A DNA stretch of 10,957 nucleotides, from the NCBI GenBank assembly GCA_946482385.1, contig CAMLRI010000027.1, positions 1 through 10,957 of the forward strand, read 5' to 3'. Positions within the stretch are counted from its first letter, which is position 1; every line of letters starts with the position of its first letter. The notes under the pieces were generated by a model. The model saw nothing but the letters and a program-made list of their open reading frames with translations, was not told where the DNA came from and ran no database searches. A program made the position numbers and the translations under genes. This DNA is from an uncultured Cellvibrio sp. GTDB lineage: Bacteria; Pseudomonadota; Gammaproteobacteria; Pseudomonadales; Cellvibrionaceae. Positions 1 to 6,753 of this stretch are shown piece by piece.

Positions 1-1184
1 TGCAACAGGCTGGGGGTTTGCCCCAGCACTTCTTCGCGGCTGTAGCCGGTAATGTCGCTGAAGGCGGCGTTCACCTCAATGATGATGCCCTGGGCGTCGG
101 TAATCAGGATTCCCTCGCGGGTTTGGCTGAACACGCTGGCGGTGAGTTGCAGGCGGGTTTCGGCGCGGGTTTTTTCGATGGCCAGGGCCACCAGGTGGGC
201 GGCACTTTCCTGCAGGGCCAGGTCGTGCTGGTCGGGGATGGCGGGTTGGCGGTGGTAGATAGCAAAGCTGCCCAGCACCCGGCCGCTGGGCGCCAGTATC
301 GGCTGCGACCAGCAGGCGCGCAGCCCGCAGCGCTCAGCCAGCTCCCGGTAGTCGGCGCATTGGGGGTCGGTTTGGATGTCCTCCACTATCACCCGCTTGC
401 CGCTATAAGCGGCGGTGCCACAGGCGCCCCGGTTGGGGCCTATGGCCATACCGTCGATGGCGGCGACGAAAAAATCCGGCAGGCTGGGGGCAGCGCCATG
501 CAGCAGCAGTTGGCCCTTGTCGTCGAGCAGCAACAGCGAACAGAGGCCGCCGGGCATCATCTGTTCAACGTCGAGGGCAATGCGCTGCAATATCTCCGCC
601 AGGGGGGCTTTTTCCAGCAGCATTTCCAGCAGCCGGCGGTGATGTTGTTGAAAGGCCTGGGCGCGCTTTTGCTGGGTGATGTCTTGCACCACGCCGGACA
701 GGCGCACCATCTGCCCCTGGGCGTCGAACTGGCTGTTGCAGGTGATGCGCACATCAATGCGCCGCCCCTTGAAGGTGTACTTACTCAGCTCCAGGTCAAA
801 GCCGGTGCCAGTGGCGCGCGCCTGGGTCAGCGCTTGGCTAAGGCGCTCGCGGGATTCGGGCAAATAGTATTCCAGGGTGCTGTGCAGGTTGGGGTCGAAG
901 CTGCCTGGCTCCAGGTCGTGCAGGCGATAGGTTTCGTCGCTCCAGCGGATGCTGCCGCTGGGCAACTCCATCTCCACTGAGCCTATGTGGGCGATGCTTT
1001 GGGTGGCTTCCAGCAGCCGGCTGCTAACGGCCAGCTGTGCCTGCAATTCCCGCTGTTGTTCCAGTAGCAGTTGCAGGCTGGTGTGGTACAGGGCCAGCTC
1101 GGGGTTGCCGTTATCTGGTTGCTCTGCCAAGCGCTGCAGGGCGGCCAGGTAGAGTTCTGGTGGCACTAGGTCGCGCAGGCTCAT
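1..1184 (-). CDS. PAS-GAF-PAS sensory/signalling protein, N-terminal part (truncated by window edge)
   Basis: The minus strand is open from an ATG at 1184 to the left edge (394 codons seen, no stop), so the C-terminus is missing. Residues about 62-175 look like a PAS fold with its trailing PAC segment, ending in VVQDITQQKRAQ. Residues about 190-337 are a GAF domain with the typical stretch GPNRGACGTAAYSGKRVIVE and, further on, GLRACWSQPI. From about 347 a second PAS begins (EGILITDAQG, then NAAFSDITGYSREEVLG). This order is common in proteins ending in GGDEF and/or EAL, or in histidine kinase domains. The output domain lies outside the window, so a role in c-di-GMP turnover is only an inference. 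I see no signal peptide or membrane segment, so it is probably cytoplasmic. The ATG at 1184 has no good ribosome-binding site of its own; a short leader ORF overlaps it (see 1181-1228). The domain calls are secure; the output and signal are unknown. Confidence 0.88.
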   Translation of the reverse strand, partial: MSLRDLVPPELYLAALQRLAEQPDNGNPELALYHTSLQLLLEQQRELQAQLAVSSRLLEATQSIAHIGSVEMELPSGSIRWSDETYRLHDLEPGSFDPNLHSTLEYYLPESRERLSQALTQARATGTGFDLELSKYTFKGRRIDVRITCNSQFDAQGQMVRLSGVVQDITQQKRAQAFQQHHRRLLEMLLEKAPLAEILQRIALDVEQMMPGGLCSLLLLDDKGQLLLHGAAPSLPDFFVAAIDGMAIGPNRGACGTAAYSGKRVIVEDIQTDPQCADYRELAERCGLRACWSQPILAPSGRVLGSFAIYHRQPAIPDQHDLALQESAAHLVALAIEKTRAETRLQLTASVFSQTREGILITDAQGIIIEVNAAFSDITGYSREEVLGQTPSLL

Positions 1185-1228
1185 ACTGCAGCCTGTGCCA
1201 AAAAGAAAAACGGGTTGCCGATGTGCAT
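1181..1228 (-). CDS. Possible 15-codon leader ORF overlapping the PAS-GAF-PAS start
   Basis: A 15-residue frame (MHIGNPFFFLAQAAV) starts at an ATG at 1228. An AGGAG lies 8 nt upstream (plus-strand 1237-1241), the best ribosome-binding site in the region. Its TGA (1183-1181) overlaps the ATG of the signalling gene as ATGA, the classic arrangement for translational coupling. The peptide has no recognised family. Alternatives are that the ORF is chance, or that it marks the true N-terminus of the downstream protein with a frameshift in the T5-C-T5 run that it contains. The overlap and the ribosome-binding site are seen directly; translation is inferred. Confidence 0.35.
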   Translation of the reverse strand: MHIGNPFFFLAQAAV

Positions 1229-1240
1229 GGAGCCTGCTCC
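1229..1240 (-). promoter_or_regulatory. Hairpin covering the Shine-Dalgarno of the leader ORF
   Basis: The minus strand reads GGAGCAGGCTCC immediately before the leader ATG. GGAG can pair with CTCC across a 4-nt loop, which hides most of the AGGAG ribosome-binding site. The stem is only 4-5 bp, so it may be marginal in the cell. The pairing is seen in the sequence; a regulatory effect is inferred. Confidence 0.3.
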
Positions 1241-1254
1241 TGATTGTTATTGTG

Positions 1255-1271
1255 CGATTGGCGGGCAATCG
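1255..1271. repeat. Small inverted repeat upstream of the PAS-GAF-PAS gene
   Basis: Perfect 6-bp arms CGATTG and CAATCG surround a 5-base loop (1261-1265). The repeat lies between the leader ORF and the tandem direct repeats at 1275-1299. It could form an RNA hairpin in the 5' leader or be a protein site. It is too short to assign a function. Confidence 0.35.
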
Positions 1272-1274
1272 TTT

Positions 1275-1299
1275 GTCGTTTGACTTTCGTCGTTTGACT
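1275..1299. repeat. Two 11-bp direct repeats, possible regulator site
   Basis: GTCGTTTGACT occurs at 1275-1285 and again exactly at 1289-1299, a period of 14 bp. The pair lies in the gap between the ndh stop (1323) and the start of the PAS-GAF-PAS gene, so it sits upstream of the latter. Tandem half-sites like this can be transcription-factor targets, but I cannot name a regulator and see no convincing -10/-35 pair next to them. Confidence 0.45.
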
Positions 1300-1322
1300 A
1301 TAGCAGGGCAGGCTCTTGGGAG

Positions 1323-2648
1323 TTAGTGCAGTTTCAGGCGCGGGCGCAGCCAGCGGTTGAGGCGCCCGCCGAGCATAATCAGGCCGGTGCGGATCAGCCC
1401 GTGGATGGCGATTTGGTGCATGCGGTAGAGCGAGATATACACCATGCGCGCCAAGCGGCCTTCAATAAACATGCTGCCTTTGCTCAGGTTGCCCATAAGG
1501 CTGCCGACGGTGGAATAGCTGGCCAGGGAGATGAGCGAGCCGTAGTCGGAATACTGGTAGGCCTTGAGCGGTTTGTGGTTGAGCAGCGCTAGCAAATTTT
1601 TGTAGCAGGTGCTGGCCATTTGGTGTGCGGATTGCGCCCGCGGCGGCACCCGGCTGCCATCGGGGTTGGTGAACTGGGCGCAGTCGCCTATGGCAAAAAT
1701 GTGCGGGTCGCGGGTGGTTTGCAAAAACTCATTCACATGCAGTTGGTTGATGCGGTTGGTTTCCAGCCCGGCGATATTAGCCATAAATTCCGGCACCTTA
1801 ATGCCCGCGGCCCACACCATTAAGTCGGCGGCGATCAGCTGGCCGTCTTTGGTGTGCAGGCCCTCTTTGGAGGCGGAGGTGATCATGGTGTTGAGTTTTA
1901 CATCCACACCGATTTTAACCAGCTCGCCGTGGGCGGCGGCGGAGATGCGCTCGGGCAGGGCGGGCAGTATGCGCGGCCCGGCCTCGATGAGTGTGACGTG
2001 CAGGTGGTCGTTGGAGACGGCATCGAAACCGTAGTTGTGGATTTCGTGTACAGCGTGGTGCAGTTCGGCCGATAGCTCTACCCCGGTGGCGCCGGCGCCG
2101 ACTATGGCGATGCGCACGTTGTCGTTTTTGCCGGTGACGCGTTGGATGCGCAAAAATTTGTTGAGCAGTTTGGTGTGGAATTTGTGCGCCTGGCTGGGGC
2201 TATCCAGAAACAGACAGTGGTCTTTTACCCCGGCGGTGTTGAAGTCGTTGGAAACAGAGCCGAGGGCAATTACCAAATAGTCGTAGGGGATGCGGGTGGA
2301 GGGCAAAAATTCCACGCCTTCATCGTCTTGCATGGGGGCCAGTACCACTTCGCGGCTGTTGCGGTCGATATCCACCAGGGTGCCTACGCGAAAGAAAAAA
2401 TGGTGGGCATTGGCGTGGCCGCGATAGCTCACTGCATCCACATCTTCATCCATGGTGCCCACGGCAATTTCGTGCAGCAGGGGTTTCCACAGGTGGGTGG
2501 TGTTGCGGTCGATGAGGGTGATTTCGGCTTTGCGTTTGCGGCCGAGTTTGTCGCCCAGTTTGGTGGCTAACTCCAGGCCGCCGGCGCCACCGCCGACGAC
2601 GACAATGCGCGGCACCTGGCCGCTGGTGTTACTGGTTGCTGTAGGCAT
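1323..2648 (-). CDS. ndh: Type II NADH:quinone oxidoreductase (NDH-2)
   Basis: This encodes a 441-aa flavoprotein, close to the usual NDH-2 length. The family passes electrons from NADH through FAD to the quinone pool on the cytoplasmic face of the inner membrane without pumping protons. Residues 19-26 (GGGAGGLE) form the FAD-binding dinucleotide fold. Residues 182-191 ([10 protein letters not shown]) form the NADH-binding fold. AIGDCAQF at 319-326 is the second FAD motif, and [11 protein letters not shown] at 335-345 matches the conserved quinone-side segment. The C-terminus is basic and amphipathic ([20 protein letters not shown]), as expected for membrane attachment. I chose the ATG at 2648 because the NDH-2 core starts about a dozen residues later. 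The open frame continues upstream to a GTG at 2729, but that extension runs into the MITE-like repeat and is unlikely to be native. The nearest upstream and downstream genes on the same strand are unrelated, and no clear terminator follows. Confidence 0.95.
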   Translation of the reverse strand: MPTATSNTSGQVPRIVVVGGGAGGLELATKLGDKLGRKRKAEITLIDRNTTHLWKPLLHEIAVGTMDEDVDAVSYRGHANAHHFFFRVGTLVDIDRNSREVVLAPMQDDEGVEFLPSTRIPYDYLVIALGSVSNDFNTAGVKDHCLFLDSPSQAHKFHTKLLNKFLRIQRVTGKNDNVRIAIVGAGATGVELSAELHHAVHEIHNYGFDAVSNDHLHVTLIEAGPRILPALPERISAAAHGELVKIGVDVKLNTMITSASKEGLHTKDGQLIAADLMVWAAGIKVPEFMANIAGLETNRINQLHVNEFLQTTRDPHIFAIGDCAQFTNPDGSRVPPRAQSAHQMASTCYKNLLALLNHKPLKAYQYSDYGSLISLASYSTVGSLMGNLSKGSMFIEGRLARMVYISLYRMHQIAIHGLIRTGLIMLGGRLNRWLRPRLKLH

Positions 2649-2710
2649 GGTGAGTCCAGATTTGTAGTAGTTGAAGATTTGTAAACGAAAGTGATTGGTC
2701 TGTTGGGTCT

Positions 2711-2736
2711 GGAAAGAATAGCGTCCCACTCGGGGA
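2711..2736. repeat. Left terminal inverted repeat of the MITE-like element
   Basis: A 26-base arm whose partner is 2866-2891. The single difference from the partner is at 2729 (C here; the reverse complement of the right arm has T). Read outward on the minus strand it is open and encodes PEWDAILS. Confidence 0.8.
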
Positions 2737-2865
2737 ACGCCGTGAATACCCTACGGGGCCTGCCAACAAGCACAGCTTGCTGGCGTTCAGCGTCGCGCGA
2801 AGCAGTGCTTCGCAAACGCTTGCCTTACCCTTGTAGGCTCGAGGTCGGCATCCATGCCTCCCTCG

Positions 2866-2891
2866 TCCCCGAATGGGACGCTATTCTTTCC
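2866..2891. repeat. Right terminal inverted repeat of the MITE-like element
   Basis: This is the partner of the arm at 2711-2736. Read outward on the plus strand it is also open and encodes PEWDAILS, so an insertion at the 3' end of a gene could add this tail to a protein. Confidence 0.8.
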
Positions 2892-2903
2892 ATCCTCCAC
2901 TTA

Positions 2904-4406
2904 TTACTGCATCTGTCCCAGCAGGCGGCGCGCGAGTGGGCGCTCGATAAAGCGGTAGGTGTCCTGCTGCAATACCGCGGCAAAATCCTGGCGTGCCTGC
3001 TGGTTATTGCCCTGCATCAGCTGGCGGTAGCCGGCGTAAAAATACAGCTCGGTGCGCTCGCAGCGGTTGCTGGCCTTTTGTGCCAGCTGCTGGCGGCTGA
3101 GCTGGTCGGTCCAGAATTGGTAAACGTTTTTCTCCCACAGGCTGCTGAACTTGGGCTGCTTGTTGCCCAGCAGGCTGGCCGGCGCTTTACCGGTTTGATG
3201 GCCGAGTATATCGGCCTTGATGGCATCGTAAGCGCTGAGGTTTTTTTGCCGCTGCACATAGGCGCTAAAGGCCTGGGCGGCCTGTTCCCAGGCGCCGGCG
3301 TACATATAAATTTCGTGCTCGTTGGCATCGCTGTTATCCAGGCCTTTGGCCTTGGCCTCGCCCAGCAACTGCAGGGCTTTGGGCGACTGGTTAACCACGG
3401 CGTAAAGCTGGGCTTGCAGCGCCAGGTTTTCCGCCTTGGGGCTGATCTCGTAAAGGATTTGCGCCTGGTTCAGCGCCAGTTGCGGGCGGTTTTTATCCAG
3501 GTAGAGGTTGAACAGGCGGAAGTGCCATTCGCTGTTGTCCGGCTCCAGGCGTATTGCCTCCTGGGTGTGGTGGATCGCGCGCTGCAAATAATCGCCCTGC
3601 TCATAGGCGCAGCCTTGGTCTTCGGCGTATTCGCCGTAGTAGGCCGAGATCACCCCCTGCAAACGGGCAGAGGGTGGCAGCTGCTCGCTGGCCAGTTTCA
3701 GGCTGGCGATGGCCATGGGGTAATAGCCCTGGTTGCGGTACAGGCGCGACAGCTGGATATGGGCAGTGGTGCTTTGCGGCTGCTCCGCCAGGGCTTGGTA
3801 GAGCAGGTTTTGCAGCTGCGGGTAGTCGAATTTTTGTTGCTCCGACTGGGCGATGTAGCTGTGCATAAACAGCGCCAGCGAGGGCGGGTGCAGGCCCAGG
3901 CGGGTTTGGCTATCCAGCTGGGCGTAATGGCTGGTGGCCTTGGCAAACGCCGGTTCGCCCGCGTCCAGGGTGTGTTGGTAGTGAACCCGGTAGACGGCGG
4001 CCAGGGTCGACATATTGCCCGGCGCCAGTTCCAGTACCCTGGTGAAGTGTTGCAAGGCCAGTTGGCGGCTGGCGGGGTCGTCGTTTTCCTCGGCCTGGCT
4101 GAGGTAGTAGTGGGCCAGGTTGTAGCGCGGCTCCGGGTTGTCTGGGTCTGCATCGGCGAGCGCTTCCAGGCGCTCGCGCTCACCCAGTGCCTTGAGCTGC
4201 AGCACCTTTTCCAGGTTGGCCGCAAAACTGCCACTGGCGGGGGCGCTGCTGGTTTTTGTTTGGGGGGATTGGTTGGTGTGGGGCTGTTGGCTGCAACCGG
4301 CCAGCAGCAACCCGCTGGCCACTAATCCGGTGGCCAGCCAGCGGCTAGCCACAAAACTTGCCAGGCTTAGGCGGTTTACATCATGGGGGCGATATAGGCG
4401 CGGCAT
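2904..4406 (-). CDS. TPR-repeat lipoprotein, coupled to the upstream transglutaminase-like gene
   Basis: The product is 500 aa. A basic, then hydrophobic N-terminus (WLATGLVASGLLLAGC) ends in a lipobox with the lipidated cysteine at residue 38, so it is probably a lipoprotein of the periplasmic membrane face. A Ser/Thr/Gln-rich linker follows (about 39-60). Helical TPR-like pairs then lie at about 90-130 (EPRYNLAHYYLSQAEEN, later ALQHFTRVLELAPGN), 213-245, 270-330 (HHTQEAIRLEPDNSEWHFRL) and 453-485 (LYFYAGYRQLMQGNNQQA). TPR arrays mediate protein-protein contacts; no catalytic domain is visible. The ATG at 4406 shares one base with the TGA of the preceding gene, and a GTG at 4409 would give a 4-nt overlap; GGGG lies 8 nt before that GTG. 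Either way the two genes are translationally coupled, so the lipoprotein probably works with the transglutaminase-like protein. Its specific function is unknown. Confidence 0.85.
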   Translation of the reverse strand: MPRLYRPHDVNRLSLASFVASRWLATGLVASGLLLAGCSQQPHTNQSPQTKTSSAPASGSFAANLEKVLQLKALGERERLEALADADPDNPEPRYNLAHYYLSQAEENDDPASRQLALQHFTRVLELAPGNMSTLAAVYRVHYQHTLDAGEPAFAKATSHYAQLDSQTRLGLHPPSLALFMHSYIAQSEQQKFDYPQLQNLLYQALAEQPQSTTAHIQLSRLYRNQGYYPMAIASLKLASEQLPPSARLQGVISAYYGEYAEDQGCAYEQGDYLQRAIHHTQEAIRLEPDNSEWHFRLFNLYLDKNRPQLALNQAQILYEISPKAENLALQAQLYAVVNQSPKALQLLGEAKAKGLDNSDANEHEIYMYAGAWEQAAQAFSAYVQRQKNLSAYDAIKADILGHQTGKAPASLLGNKQPKFSSLWEKNVYQFWTDQLSRQQLAQKASNRCERTELYFYAGYRQLMQGNNQQARQDFAAVLQQDTYRFIERPLARRLLGQMQ

Positions 4407-6628
4407 CACAGTGAGTACCCCAGGGCTTCGGCGGTTTTAAAGGCGGCGTCCGAGGCGTCCAGCTGGTTGTTGTAGCCCAGCGCCAGGCCCAGCACATACT
4501 GGGCTTCGCCCGCTTTGGGCGCCTGTTTTACCGCAGCCTGGGCGGCGCTTAGCGCCTCCGGGTATTGCCCCTGCTTGAGGTGGTGCTTGGCCAGGGCTAT
4601 GTAGTGGGCGGCGTCTTTTTTGCCGTTTTGTTGCAGCGCCAGGAGTTTGCTGGCGGCGGCGTTGTGCTCGTAGTTGACTGTCCAATCCTGGCTGTCGAGC
4701 AGCTCCTGGGTTTTGCTGTAGAAATCCGTGTAGTTGGCCAGGGGTACATTCACCGGCTTGATGGTGAGCTGTTGGCGGATCAGGTAGTTATTGCCCTGGC
4801 GTTGGTCGCTTTGGCGCAGTTGGTAGTAGGCGTTGTCTATGGCCTGGGCGCGGCTTTTCACCTCCGGCTGGTGGTTGTTGCCAGGGCTGAGGAATTCCAC
4901 CTCGGCGATCAGGCTGTAGCCGGTATCGCTCACATAGGGCTGCTTGCGCCCGGCGGGTTTGTGCAAATTGCGCAGGTCGCTGAACAGGCTAACCATTTGG
5001 CTAATGCCAAAGCCATAGTTGAGCGGCGCTTCGCCACCGCTCCAGATATTGCTAAACACCAGGCGCCCGCGCACTTCAAACCCCTGCCACAGGTTGTCGG
5101 CATTGGCGGTGCTCAGCTCGCGCACTTCGGCACTGCTGTAGATATTGCCAAACAGCTCGCGGAAGTATTTGTCGCGCTCCGGGGTGTACTGCCACAGCGA
5201 GCGCAGCCTGTCTTCAAACAGGCCGCCAAAGGTAATGGTAAAAGCCGCTTCCAGGTTGTTGCCGTCCACCTTGTCGAAGCTGAGTTTCAACTGGGCAAAG
5301 TGCTCGCTGGGGTCGAGTATTGGCAGGCGGGTAATGGCGCTGGTTTTGTTATTCACCACCAAGGCCGGCTGGCCTTCAATACCCATGGAAAAACCGGGGA
5401 AGAGGCTGGTTTCGCCGGTGGTGTCCATCCAGGTTTCACCTAGCCCCGGCTGCGCCGGAATGTGTACGATCATGTGGTCGAAGGTCACCGCCGGAATACT
5501 CATATCGGGTATGCCCATGGAGCGGGTGGCGATCAATGCGGTGTTGGCCTGCACGCCCAGTTTGCGCAGCAGGGTTACCGCCAGTACCGATTGGTCTTTG
5601 CAATCGCCATAGCCATTGGTGAACACCTCGCTGGCATCGTGGGGCTCGTAGCCGCCGCGCCCCACATGGGCAAATACGTAGCGCACTTGCTGTTGCAGGG
5701 TTTGGTACACGGCTTTGACTTTTTGCTCGGGGGTTTTGGCGGTTTTTTGGATGTCGGCAATCACCTTGTCCAGCTTGGCATCGGTCACCAGGTGCGGCGC
5801 CACCAGGGCTTCGCTCCAGCGCGCAATGGTTTGCCAATCGCCCACAGTGCTCACCCGCAGGCCGGGGGTGTAGCTGTGTTCGCGCGGCATGGCGCTTTGC
5901 AATTCCACCGCCGCCAACTTGCCGCTGTGCCACTGCCAGAGTTTGCGTCCGCCCTGGTTTTTCACCTGGTGGCGAATGCCGAATTGGCTTTGGTCGTTAA
6001 ATACCAGTTGCACCTTGGCGGGGGTGTCTATTTGGATGTCGGTGCTGTGTACCGCGTCGGCGCGGGTACCCTGGCCGGCGGCGCGGTCTTCCCACCAGTG
6101 GAAGCCGTAGGTATCAAACCAGTGGCCTTCCATCAGTTTGCGGGTGTCTGTGTAGCGGTATTGGAATTCAATCACCGAACCCTTGCGCACATTGGGCAGG
6201 GAGAACAGCAGCTCCTTGCGGTCGTGGTAAAAGTTTTCGTCGGCGGGGCTTTGGATTTGGGTGGCATCTGGTTTGATGCTGTCGATTTTGCCATCGGGGG
6301 TGCGCACATGGGCGAACTCCAGGGCTATGTCCTCGTAAAAGCTGTTAAAGGACACGCTGATCTGGCTGTAGTCCCGCGCTGCCTCATCGCTGTTGATATA
6401 AACCGCAATGTAAGAGCTGGCCTGGCTCATCAGCTGCTCGTCCAGCTGGATATGGGTGCGGCGCAGTATCACCTCCGCTTCAGCCTTGGGGTCTGGCTTA
6501 AAGCCCTTGGCGATTTTATCCAGCGGCTCGGCCAGGCGCTGGGGTTGGTTGGCCGCCGCCGGCAGGGCCAGCAGGGCTATGGCAAAAACGGCAGCAAATA
6601 AGCAGGGCAGGCGAGAAGGGTGAAGCAC
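4406..6628 (-). CDS. Exported DUF3857 / transglutaminase-like protein with C-terminal TPRs
   Basis: The product is 740 aa. The N-terminus is a signal peptide (RLPCLFAAVFAIALLALPAAA, likely cut near residue 26). Residues about 45-220 match the DUF3857 type (RRTHIQLDEQL, SYIAVYINSDEAARDYSQI, then SVIEFQYRYTDT). Residues about 285-405 are a transglutaminase-like core with the expected Cys-His-Asp triad: C343 in NGYGDCKDQSVL, H385 in FDHMIVHI and D402 in WMDTTGE. A C-terminal beta-rich region follows, then about two TPRs (655-740, including AKHHLKQGQYPEALSAAQAAV). All triad residues are present, so it may be an active periplasmic thiol protease, amidase or cross-linker; its substrate is unknown. 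I chose the GTG at 6628 because GGAG lies 7 nt upstream and it places the signal peptide at the very N-terminus. The frame stays open upstream to an ATG at 6715 and a TTG at 6718, but these lack a ribosome-binding site and cross a palindromic repeat. The TPR lipoprotein gene overlaps its stop. Confidence 0.9.
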   Translation of the reverse strand: MLHPSRLPCLFAAVFAIALLALPAAANQPQRLAEPLDKIAKGFKPDPKAEAEVILRRTHIQLDEQLMSQASSYIAVYINSDEAARDYSQISVSFNSFYEDIALEFAHVRTPDGKIDSIKPDATQIQSPADENFYHDRKELLFSLPNVRKGSVIEFQYRYTDTRKLMEGHWFDTYGFHWWEDRAAGQGTRADAVHSTDIQIDTPAKVQLVFNDQSQFGIRHQVKNQGGRKLWQWHSGKLAAVELQSAMPREHSYTPGLRVSTVGDWQTIARWSEALVAPHLVTDAKLDKVIADIQKTAKTPEQKVKAVYQTLQQQVRYVFAHVGRGGYEPHDASEVFTNGYGDCKDQSVLAVTLLRKLGVQANTALIATRSMGIPDMSIPAVTFDHMIVHIPAQPGLGETWMDTTGETSLFPGFSMGIEGQPALVVNNKTSAITRLPILDPSEHFAQLKLSFDKVDGNNLEAAFTITFGGLFEDRLRSLWQYTPERDKYFRELFGNIYSSAEVRELSTANADNLWQGFEVRGRLVFSNIWSGGEAPLNYGFGISQMVSLFSDLRNLHKPAGRKQPYVSDTGYSLIAEVEFLSPGNNHQPEVKSRAQAIDNAYYQLRQSDQRQGNNYLIRQQLTIKPVNVPLANYTDFYSKTQELLDSQDWTVNYEHNAAASKLLALQQNGKKDAAHYIALAKHHLKQGQYPEALSAAQAAVKQAPKAGEAQYVLGLALGYNNQLDASDAAFKTAEALGYSL

Positions 6629-6639
6629 AGCGTAACTCC
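6626..6639 (-). promoter_or_regulatory. Ribosome-binding site deciding the GTG start at 6628
   Basis: The minus strand reads GGAGTTACGCTGTG, placing GGAG 7 nt before the GTG. No comparable site precedes the longer alternative starts at 6715-6718. Confidence 0.6.
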
Positions 6640-6662
6640 ATGGTCGGGCACTGGGATGGTGA

Positions 6663-6693
6663 GGAAAGGATACTGTCCCTCCGTATTCTTTCC
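6663..6693. repeat. 31-bp palindrome resembling fused ends of the MITE-like element
   Basis: Arms GGAAAGGATAC (6663-6673) and GTATTCTTTCC (6683-6693) are complementary at 10 of 11 positions around a 9-base loop. The right arm shares the exact 10-mer TATTCTTTCC with the outer end of the MITE-like element's right repeat. The first 17 bases of the left arm plus loop match the element's left end at 14 of 17 positions. This looks like a collapsed or minimal relative of the same repeat family, lying in the gap before the DUF3857 gene. The palindrome is seen directly; relatedness is inferred. Confidence 0.6.
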
Positions 6694-6701
6694 TGCCGCG
6701 C

Positions 6702-6735
6702 CACAGCGACTGCATCAAAAAAAACGGTCGCTGTG
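6702..6735. repeat. 9-bp stem inverted repeat in the gap before the DUF3857 gene
   Basis: Perfect arms CACAGCGAC (6702-6710) and GTCGCTGTG (6727-6735) flank a 16-base loop that contains a run of eight A (eight T on the minus strand). It begins 18 bp after the stop of the Gfo/Idh gene. A factor-independent terminator would have the T-run after the stem, but here the run is inside the loop, so this is not a standard terminator. It could form an mRNA-stabilising hairpin or be another repeat. Confidence 0.5.
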
Positions 6736-6753
6736 CGCAGGTTTCAACAAGGG

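Larger units (their letters stand above)
2711..2891. mobile_element. MITE-like element with 26-bp terminal inverted repeats, no transposase
   Basis: The left end (2711-2736, starting GGAAAGAATAGCGTCCCA) and the right end (2866-2891) are reverse complements with one mismatch in 26 bases. Adding the next base on each side (2710/2892) gives 27 bp. The 181-bp interval carries no complete gene. Its interior is rich in smaller hairpins: GCGAAGCA/TGCTTCGC near 2798-2814, a nearly perfect arm pair GCCAACAAGC/GCTTGCTGGC near 2762-2784, and GGCAT/ATGCC near 2847-2858. Flanks of TC on both sides (2708-2709 and 2893-2894) could be a 2-bp target duplication, but this is too short to be sure. It lies 12 bp past the stop of the TPR lipoprotein gene and about 60 bp before the ndh start. 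Small size, long terminal inverted repeats and lack of a transposase fit a non-autonomous element. The class of its parent transposon is not determinable here. Confidence 0.75.

Noticed and set aside
18..980. Plus-strand open frame of 320 codons opposite the PAS-GAF-PAS gene
   Set aside because: The minus strand encodes clear PAS and GAF domains over the same bases; the plus frame is a GC-rich shadow with no family features.
2691..4325. Long plus-strand open frame (544 codons) opposite the TPR lipoprotein gene
   Set aside because: It is antisense to a gene with a lipobox and TPR helices, starts inside the MITE-like element, shows low-complexity composition typical of shadow frames and has no recognisable domain.
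5462..6601. Plus-strand open frame of 379 codons opposite the DUF3857 gene
   Set aside because: The minus strand encodes the transglutaminase-like protein with its catalytic triad; the plus frame is a shadow.
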